From Bacteroidales bacterium (GTDB lineage: Bacteria > Bacteroidota > Bacteroidia > Bacteroidales > UBA932): 30,885 nucleotides of DNA. The position numbers and the translations under genes are program-made. Below the pieces are notes generated by a model. It was given only the letters and a program-made list of their open reading frames with translations. It was not told the origin of the DNA and ran no database searches. Where the stretch lies: NCBI GenBank assembly GCA_017471085.1, contig JAFUWW010000065.1, forward strand, positions 1-30,885, given 5' to 3'. Of this stretch, positions 26,001 to 30,885 are shown one piece after another (within the stretch, counting starts at the first letter, position 1; every line of letters begins with the position of its first letter).

Positions 26001-27697
26001 ACCTCGGCTATGCCTCTCCCGTGCTGGAGGGCCTCTTCTCAGAATTCGGCGGTCTGCTCAGCGGTACGCTGGGCGTGGACGGCACTTTCCAGAAGCTGCA
26101 TCTTTCCAGCGAGAATCTCCACCTTTCCGACGGCCTCCTCACCCTGGATTTCACCCAGGTTCCCTATCAGGTAGAAGGCGACCTGGACCTGGACGACAAG
26201 GGACTTCACTTCACGCGGGTTTCGGTCCGTGACGGACTGGACGGGAGCGGAACCGTACGGGGCAGCCTGCTGCTGGACGGATTCAGCCGCTATGGGCTGG
26301 ATACGCACATCCGCCTGAGCCGGATGAAGGTGATGGGACTCCCGAAGGGCCTCAATTCGATGTTCTACGGCACCCTGTACGCTACGGGATCGGCCGATAT
26401 CACCGGGTGGGCGCCCAATCTCCGGCTGGATATCGACGCCACCACCGTCAAGGAAGGGGAACTGCATATCAGCGCCAGCTCGGGCGGTTCCGGACACTCC
26501 CGGCAGCTCCTCACTTTCACGGAGCCTCCGGTGGAAGAAATCATCGACCCGTACGAACAGATGATCGCTTCAGGGCCGAAGGCCAGTACGGGCAACGGCA
26601 ATTTCGGCATCCACCTCAACGTGCGGCCCACTACCGACGCCACCGTTTACATCGACATCAGCGACGAGAATTCCCTGAAAGCCAGCGGAAGCGGCAATAT
26701 CGAGATCGACAGCCAGAGCGCCACCAACTCGTTTACGCTGAACGGCAACTATACGCTGAACCAGGGTAGTTTCCATTTCTCCGCCCTCAACCTCGTGAGC
26801 CGCGACTTCACCATCCAGGACGGCAGTTCCCTCCGTTTCAACGGAGACCTCTGGGACACGGACCTCAATGTGAACGGCCTGTACGTGACCAAAGCCAGCC
26901 TCGCCAACCTGATTGCCGATGAAAATGCCGTCACCCGCCGTACGGTCGAGTGCGGCATCAACATTTCCGACAAGCTGCGCAACCCCCAGGTCCAGTTCTC
27001 CATCGACATCCCCGACTTGAACCCTACGGCACAGGCACAGGTGGATGCCGCCCTGAACACGGAGGACAAGGTGCAGCGGCAGTTCCTGTACCTGCTGCTG
27101 GCCGGCGGTTTCCTGCCGTCGGAAGAATCCGGCATCACCACCAACGGCTCCGAAATGCTGTTCTCCAACGTAACCGGCATCATGGCCGGGCAGCTGAACA
27201 ATATTTTCGAGAAACTTGACATCCCCCTGGACCTCGGCCTCAATTACCAGTCTACAAACGCAGGAAGCAACATCTTCGACGTCGCCCTTTCCACCCAGCT
27301 TTTCAACAACCGGGTCATCGTGAACGGGTCCGTCGGCAACAAGCCCCTTTACGGAGGCGCCACCACTTCGGAAGTGGCGGGAGACATCGACATAGAAATC
27401 AAACTGAACAACAGCGGCTCGCTGCGGGCGAACTTGTTCTCGCATTCGGCCGACCAGCTCACCTCTTATCTGGACAACAGCCAGCGGAACGGCGGCGGCA
27501 TAGCCTACCAGCGGGAATTCAACACTTTCATGCAGTTCATCCGGAGCCTGTTCCAGCCCCGCCAGGTCAGGGCGGAAGAAGAGCGTCCCGCTCCGGGAAC
27601 ACCCAGGGAAAGCAGTCCCCGTCCCCGCGGCAACGCCCAGGTTCTCTTACAAATCGACTCAACCGGACATGCAACCTACCAGGACCCCCTACGGTAA
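23087..27697 (+). CDS. tamB: TamB-family translocation/assembly (AsmA-like, DUF490) protein
   Basis: The 1536-residue protein has an N-terminal membrane anchor (about residues 5-27, IALKVIGWTLVTVFLLLLAS), then a very long beta-rich region. It ends with a TamB/DUF490 domain in roughly the last 400 residues, including SATNSFTLNGNYTLNQGSFHF and DLGLNYQSTNAGSNIFDVAL. TamB-like proteins bridge inner and outer membranes and help transport lipids or assemble outer-membrane proteins. The extreme C-terminus is a Pro/Arg-rich tail. No tamA is seen. In this phylum a TamB-like protein commonly sits near tsaD. The gene overlaps the following methyltransferase by 29 nt. Confidence 0.88.
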   Translation: MGKVLKIALKVIGWTLVTVFLLLLASLVAIQSPKVQSFIGHRAIHYLQDSMDAEITFSEVGIRPFESLVLKDVLVRDPAAVLPEADTLLFARHLSAKFSIRGLFYKEGVHVSRILLQDAAFNLAIEPSATEGSGSVTNIQRIFRLQNQPEQEKKDLGNLFDAREVEVQNVRFRLLNPVNARKMAEEGHSFPPGTIDWNHLDVLASVQATDIRYSHDIITGKVEHLQVEEKGTGLFISHAAGKANVGKGRALVSDLILTEKDTQVYLDRLLLDGPLEEYSDFINKIRIEADIRKGSHVSMQTVSYFGPYLDQFTFHGNLQGHVEGTVSDFKLSDIAVQVPDSGVEVRLQGSMTGLPETDKTLLDFQVEGLRFDMPGLSSFVRSWAPDTDLKALEGFAKGQDFTFDGNIRGFLNRMGIQGELAAGEGSLLADVLLLNAADPHHDIGLEGSLQTRSLDMGRILGTESLGEVSLSTRLKTTLAAGGPDLQIDTLHISRLRALDYDYTGISGSGLYKGGAFDGRIVASDPNLSFLFQGVCNLSNHAKDANYQFFASLGYADLNALHLDNRGTSRISFEADANLFQSGKENLSGDFSIRGLTLENDAGLMDIGNIVLNASAGEFLHTMTLRSDFLDGTYSGGKSALVFVNDLKHLVLDSELPSLTSGTAEPWDGTAYDLSLLFRDARDILSFAVPGLYIENNTRLTLSIDRSGTLGGKIQSGRLAFNENYIRDVSLTVDNASSSLQADLTGSVLHVSGIDLNANRLSLYANDDHLGLGYSFDNEEEEATRGELILSADLSRDENGILAISAQALPSNIYYKGEGWGLTSDQILYRDGEVSVKQLLASHEDQALLVDGGFSPRQADTLSVRMEKFDMAFLNTFTGGKPQVQGRATGQALVISPSAPAIGLLAGITCDSTMVAGKPLGKLDISSVWNEQESRFDFNLGNDLSGRQSMGISGFLKPSASELSARAKLDGFDLGYASPVLEGLFSEFGGLLSGTLGVDGTFQKLHLSSENLHLSDGLLTLDFTQVPYQVEGDLDLDDKGLHFTRVSVRDGLDGSGTVRGSLLLDGFSRYGLDTHIRLSRMKVMGLPKGLNSMFYGTLYATGSADITGWAPNLRLDIDATTVKEGELHISASSGGSGHSRQLLTFTEPPVEEIIDPYEQMIASGPKASTGNGNFGIHLNVRPTTDATVYIDISDENSLKASGSGNIEIDSQSATNSFTLNGNYTLNQGSFHFSALNLVSRDFTIQDGSSLRFNGDLWDTDLNVNGLYVTKASLANLIADENAVTRRTVECGINISDKLRNPQVQFSIDIPDLNPTAQAQVDAALNTEDKVQRQFLYLLLAGGFLPSEESGITTNGSEMLFSNVTGIMAGQLNNIFEKLDIPLDLGLNYQSTNAGSNIFDVALSTQLFNNRVIVNGSVGNKPLYGGATTSEVAGDIDIEIKLNNSGSLRANLFSHSADQLTSYLDNSQRNGGGIAYQREFNTFMQFIRSLFQPRQVRAEEERPAPGTPRESSPRPRGNAQVLLQIDSTGHATYQDPLR

Positions 27698-28394
27698 ATT
27701 ATATCTCATCCCTTCTCCGCTGGGTGAAGGTGATCCGGCCGACGTGATTCCCGCGCCGGTGCTTTCGCTGCTGCAGGAATTGGACTGTTTCGTGGTGGAA
27801 GAAGTGCGCACAGCCCGCCGCTACCTTTCCAAGGCCGGCCTCAAAGGGCAGATCGACCGGCTGGAATTCCACCAGCTCAACGAACACACCGCTCCCGGAG
27901 AGGTGGAACAGTACCTGACCCTGTTCAGGGACGGTCGCAGTGTGGGGCTTATCTCGGAAGCCGGACTCCCGGCTGTTGCCGACCCCGGCGCGCTCCTGGT
28001 CGCCCTCTGCCACAGGCACGGGATTGAGGTGGTCCCTTTCGTCGGCCCATCGTCCCTGATGCTGGCCCTGATGGCTTCCGGACTCAACGGACAGTCCTTC
28101 GCATTTGCCGGATACATCCCCGCCAAGACGGAAGAACGCAGAAACGCCCTCAAAACCCTGGAAAAACGGTCCGCCGGCTCCCGCCAGACCCAGATCCTCA
28201 TCGAAACTCCTTACAGGAACGACGCCCTCCTGGCCGATATGCTCCAGTGCCTGGGCGGACAAACCCGTCTTTGCATCGCCGCCAACATCACCTGTCCCGA
28301 CGCCTTCATCAAAACCAAAACCGTGACGGAATGGAAGCAGGCCATTCCCGTAATCGGCAAACGTCCCTGCGTATTCCTTTTCCTGGCCCGATGA
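27669..28394 (+). CDS. RsmI-family SAM-dependent methyltransferase (tetrapyrrole methylase fold)
   Basis: The 241-residue protein resembles RsmI, the 16S rRNA C1402 2'-O-methyltransferase. It has YGKLYLIPSPLGEGDP at the N-terminus and VGLISEAGLPAVADPGALLV as the SAM-binding segment. VVPFVGPSSLMLALMASGLNG and FAGYIPAKTEERRNAL follow, with ILIETPYRNDALL in the second half. Sequence details differ from canonical RsmI (for example VVEEVRTARRYLS in place of the EDTR form), and Bacteroidota often carry a second, diverged paralogue. The exact target is therefore uncertain. It overlaps tamB by 29 nt and mtaB by 4 nt. Confidence 0.8.
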   Translation: MQPTRTPYGKLYLIPSPLGEGDPADVIPAPVLSLLQELDCFVVEEVRTARRYLSKAGLKGQIDRLEFHQLNEHTAPGEVEQYLTLFRDGRSVGLISEAGLPAVADPGALLVALCHRHGIEVVPFVGPSSLMLALMASGLNGQSFAFAGYIPAKTEERRNALKTLEKRSAGSRQTQILIETPYRNDALLADMLQCLGGQTRLCIAANITCPDAFIKTKTVTEWKQAIPVIGKRPCVFLFLAR

Positions 28395-29743
28395 TGAAGA
28401 TTGCCTTTACTACCCTGGGATGCAAACTGAATTACGCGGAGACCTCCACCTATGAACGCGGTTTCCTGGCCGAAGGCTGGGAAATAGTGCCCTGGACCTC
28501 CCGGGCCGATGTCTACCTGATCAATACCTGCGCCGTGACAGAGACGGCCGAGAAGAAGTCCCGCAACCTGATCCGGCGCGCCCACAAAACGGCGCCGGAC
28601 GCCCGGATTGTCGTGACCGGCTGCTATGCAGAACTGCGGAAAGAGGCTCTGCTGGCCATAGAAGGTGTATGGAAGGTTTTCGGAGCAGCGGAAAAATCCT
28701 CGGTGGTCCCCGTCACCGCCTCGTTGTCAGTCCTGTCCACAGAAACCGGCCGAAACGTGGACAGAACCGGTGTTTCCGGCTCTTCGTCCACAAAACCGGG
28801 CCGAAACGTGGACGGAACCGGTGTTTCCGGCTCTTCGTCCACAAAACCGGGCCAAAACGTGGACGGAACCTTCGGAGCCTATTCCAGCGGAGAGCGTACA
28901 CAGAGTTTCCTGAAGGTGCAGGACGGATGCGACAACTTCTGCGCCTATTGCACGGTCCCCTACGCCAGAGGCAGGAGCCGGAGCATCCCTATTTGCGAAG
29001 TCGTGAAAATGGCCCGGAGCATCGCCGCCGACGGGGTGAAGGAAGTAGTGCTCACCGGCGTGAACACGGGGGATTTCGGCCGCACCGGCGGAGAGAGTTT
29101 CCTGGACCTGCTGAAGGCACTGAACGAGGTGGAAGGGATTGAACGATACCGGATTTCCTCCATCGAGCCGAACCTGATCACCTCGGAAATCATAGACTGG
29201 ATCGCCTCCGGAACCAAATTCCAGCGGCATTTTCATATTCCGCTGCAAAGCGGCAGCGATACCCTGCTCAAAAGAGTGGGGCGCCGGTACGACACAGCCC
29301 TTTTCGCCTCCCGCATCGACTACATCCGGTCGGCCATGGAACGCCCGGGAGAGCCGCTCGTTTTCTTCGGCATCGACGTCATCGTGGGACTCCCCGGCGA
29401 AACGGAAGAACTGTTCATGGAAACCTACCATTTCCTGAAAGACCGCATCCGCCCGGCATTTATCCACGTATTTCCCTATTCGCGCAGGCCCGGCACCCGT
29501 GCCGCCGAATGGAAGGACCAGGTACAGGACAGCATCAAGACCGAACGAGTCGCGCGGCTGGAAACACTTTGCCGGGAACTGCACGACGCCTTCTTGGAAG
29601 CCAACAAAGGCCTTCCCGGACGCGTCCTGTGGGAATCGACCCGGAAAGACGGGAAAATGGGCGGATACACAGGCAATTACATCCGGGTGGAAAGGCCTTT
29701 CGATCCCGCCCGGGTCAACGAATTGGAGGATATCATACTATGA
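28391..29743 (+). CDS. mtaB: tRNA (t6A37) methylthiotransferase MtaB with a tandem-repeat linker
   Basis: MtaB is a radical-SAM enzyme that adds a methylthio group to t6A37 to make ms2t6A. The N-terminal methylthiotransferase domain has iron-sulphur cysteines Cys11 (TLGCKLNYAE), Cys47 (NTCAVTE) and Cys78 (TGCYAE). The radical-SAM cluster is Cys180, Cys184 and Cys187 in DGCDNFCAYC. A C-terminal TRAM-like region follows. The linker between the two domains holds 17-residue repeats (116-160) encoded by 51-bp tandem DNA repeats, making the linker about 67 residues from VFGA to GERT. The start at 28391 forms an ATGA overlap with the preceding gene. ATG at 28394 is an alternative. Confidence 0.93.
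   Translation: MMKIAFTTLGCKLNYAETSTYERGFLAEGWEIVPWTSRADVYLINTCAVTETAEKKSRNLIRRAHKTAPDARIVVTGCYAELRKEALLAIEGVWKVFGAAEKSSVVPVTASLSVLSTETGRNVDRTGVSGSSSTKPGRNVDGTGVSGSSSTKPGQNVDGTFGAYSSGERTQSFLKVQDGCDNFCAYCTVPYARGRSRSIPICEVVKMARSIAADGVKEVVLTGVNTGDFGRTGGESFLDLLKALNEVEGIERYRISSIEPNLITSEIIDWIASGTKFQRHFHIPLQSGSDTLLKRVGRRYDTALFASRIDYIRSAMERPGEPLVFFGIDVIVGLPGETEELFMETYHFLKDRIRPAFIHVFPYSRRPGTRAAEWKDQVQDSIKTERVARLETLCRELHDAFLEANKGLPGRVLWESTRKDGKMGGYTGNYIRVERPFDPARVNELEDIIL
28735..28870 (+). repeat. 51-bp in-frame tandem repeat in mtaB, about 2.7 copies
   Basis: GTCCAC recurs at 28735, 28786 and 28837, an exact 51-bp period. The encoded units are STETGRNVDRTGVSGSS, STKPGRNVDGTGVSGSS and the partial STKPGQNVDGT. 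Copies 1 and 2 differ at few bases. Within each unit CGTCCAC and GTGGACG can pair (for example 28785-28791 with 28808-28814), so each copy may also fold as a hairpin. Because 51 is a multiple of 3, changes in copy number keep the frame. Confidence 0.9.
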
Positions 29744-30645
29744 GCAAACTGACTTTTCTGGGAACAGGGACTTCGCAGGGCGTTCCCATCATCGCCTGCC
29801 AGTGCGCCGTCTGCAAATCGGCCGATGCCAGGGACAAACGGTTCCGCTCGGCCGCCCTGGTGGAACATGACGGGCTTTCCATCCTGGTGGATGCCGGCCC
29901 GGATTTCCGCTCCCAGATGCTTGCCCACGATGTCCGCCATCTGGACGCCATCCTCCTCACCCACAACCACAAAGATCACACGGGCGGCCTGGACGACGTC
30001 CGCTCTTTCAACTATATCGACCGGAAAGCCGTGGAAATCTACTGCGAGCCCCGGGTACTCCAGTCACTCCGGAACGACTACGCCTACGCCTTCGCGGAGC
30101 ACAAATACCCCGGCGCTCCCGAATGGCACGTCCATCTGATTGACGAAAGGCCTTTCCGGGTCGATTCCCTGAAAGACACCGGCGAACTGGAATGGGTCCA
30201 TGACGTGGGCTATTTCTACCGCCAGGCCGACGGCAGCCTCAAACCTTCGGACAACGCCATCCTACAGGCTTCTCTGGAGCGTCCCAACATCATCCCCATC
30301 CGGGGCTTGCACGACCAGCTGCCCGTCCTGGGATTCCGCTTCGGAAACATCGCCTATATCACGGACATGAGCACCCTTCCCGACAGCGAGTTCGAAAAAC
30401 TGGAAGGGCTGGAACACCTGACGCTCAACACGGTAGGTTATCATCCACACCATTCCCATTTCTCCCTGGAAGAAGCCCTGGAACTGGCCGGAAGGATCGG
30501 TGCCCGCCACACCTGGCTGACCCATCTTTCGCACGCTTTCCCCCGCCATGAACAGTTCTGCCAAGACTTGCGCCGGCTGTGCGAGGAAAAAAACATCCGT
30601 TCCGAAGTGCTCCCCGCCTATGACGGGCTTACCCTATCCGACTGA
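29740..30645 (+). CDS. MBL-fold metallo-hydrolase, PhnP-like
   Basis: The 301-residue protein has the metallo-beta-lactamase motif THNHKDH (His75, His77, Asp79, His80) and the downstream metal ligand Asp209 in YITDMS. Near the N-terminus Cys20, Cys22 and Cys25 in CQCAVCKS resemble the zinc site seen in PhnP-type phosphodiesterases. The protein is longer than the usual roughly 250 residues. The extra lies at about 143-182, between the ERPFRV strand and IIPIRGLHDQLPVLGFR. Likely a phosphodiesterase acting on a cyclic nucleotide or phosphate, but the substrate is unknown. It is the last gene of the tamB unit and overlaps mtaB by 4 nt (ATGA). Confidence 0.85.
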   Translation: MSKLTFLGTGTSQGVPIIACQCAVCKSADARDKRFRSAALVEHDGLSILVDAGPDFRSQMLAHDVRHLDAILLTHNHKDHTGGLDDVRSFNYIDRKAVEIYCEPRVLQSLRNDYAYAFAEHKYPGAPEWHVHLIDERPFRVDSLKDTGELEWVHDVGYFYRQADGSLKPSDNAILQASLERPNIIPIRGLHDQLPVLGFRFGNIAYITDMSTLPDSEFEKLEGLEHLTLNTVGYHPHHSHFSLEEALELAGRIGARHTWLTHLSHAFPRHEQFCQDLRRLCEEKNIRSEVLPAYDGLTLSD

Positions 30646-30707
30646 CGCCTTCCCCGTATTCCGCCGACCATCGGAGCGCATCTTTTCCACCTCCCGGACA
30701 CAAAAAA

Positions 30708-30740
30708 GGCTGACCGAAGTCAACATGACTTTGATCAGCC
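30708..30740 (-). terminator. Hairpin terminator, copy B of a repeated hairpin
   Basis: GGCTGACCGAAGTCA (30708-30722) pairs with TGACTTTGATCAGCC (30726-30740) at 13 of 15 positions, with G-T pairs possible, around a 3-nt loop. On the minus strand it is followed by six T, so it probably ends the gene whose stop is at 30776. It may also stop plus-strand transcription from the MBL gene, whose stop is 62 nt away. The sequence is nearly that of the hairpin at 34-70. The rest of 30646-30775 shows nothing else I can identify. Confidence 0.75.
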
Positions 30741-30775
30741 TTATCTCCTGTTTTCGTCAATGAGGCACCCGCTTT

Positions 30776-30885
30776 TTATTCGGGCGTGCAGATGAGGTCG
30801 TAGACCTGCTGTTGCTCGGCATCCATCCGGAGCAAAACGGACATTGGTTTGCGCGTATTGGGCGACACATAGTTCAATCGATACA
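30776..30885 (-). CDS. 3' end of an unidentified gene (cut by the window edge)
   Basis: An open frame of 36 codons enters from the right edge and ends with TAA at 30776-30778, giving a C-terminus ...EQQVYDLICTPE. It is followed at the right distance by a terminator hairpin, which supports a real gene. Too little is visible to assign a family. Confidence 0.55.
   Translation of the reverse strand, partial: YRLNYVSPNTRKPMSVLLRMDAEQQQVYDLICTPE

Noticed and set aside
28735..28870. CRISPR array
   Set aside because: The 51-bp copies are directly adjacent with no spacers, only 2.7 copies exist, and they lie in a conserved reading frame.

Overview
The window looks like an ordinary chromosomal stretch of a Bacteroidota bacterium, most likely an uncultured Bacteroidales member with a GC-rich genome. 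The evidence is direct. Promoter -7 boxes of the Bacteroidota form TAnnTTTG stand in front of most transcription units. Shine-Dalgarno sequences are largely absent. Gene content is typical of the group: a large TamB-like protein, an S9 peptidase lipoprotein, a lactonase lipoprotein, MtaB, NADP-type glutamate dehydrogenase and a receiver/PEP-binding fusion. Coding density is very high. No rRNA, tRNA, insertion sequence, phage gene or CRISPR array was seen, and no gene-free gap exceeds about 150 bases.

Layout. Minus strand, 97-7868: surE-lpxB (nucleotidase and lipid A disaccharide synthase), gapA with its own promoter and terminator, then a five-gene unit rmlD-rmlB-gmhA-rmlA-lactonase for dTDP-sugar and heptose precursors. 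Plus strand, 8015-12658: rnhA-pdxA-WYL regulator-S9 peptidase. Minus strand, 12685-14814: recG, divergent from the plus-strand pair gdhA and the receiver/PEP-binding protein (14878-19152). A ROK-family protein (19147-20259, minus) converges on that pair and diverges from a COG2509-like FAD protein (20402-21973, plus). The plus strand then carries tsaD, tamB, an RsmI-family methyltransferase, mtaB and an MBL-fold hydrolase, and the window ends in the 3' end of an unidentified minus-strand gene.

Themes. Several genes serve the envelope: lpxB, rmlABD, gmhA, tamB and two lipoproteins. TsaD and MtaB act successively on A37 of tRNA (t6A, then ms2t6A) and lie near each other. Within units, seven junctions are ATGA stop/start overlaps, which suggests translational coupling. 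At five genes the start codon lies only 4-7 nt after the -7 box, which suggests leaderless mRNAs.

The most unusual structure is repetitive DNA carried in frame inside conserved enzymes. A 92-bp imperfect palindrome lies inside rmlB, and 2.7 copies of a 51-bp tandem repeat lie inside mtaB. In addition, two sequence-similar terminator hairpins sit at opposite ends of the window, each behind a minus-strand gene. I found no clear new multi-gene system. The in-frame repeats and the receiver/PEP-binding protein are the best candidates for undescribed biology.
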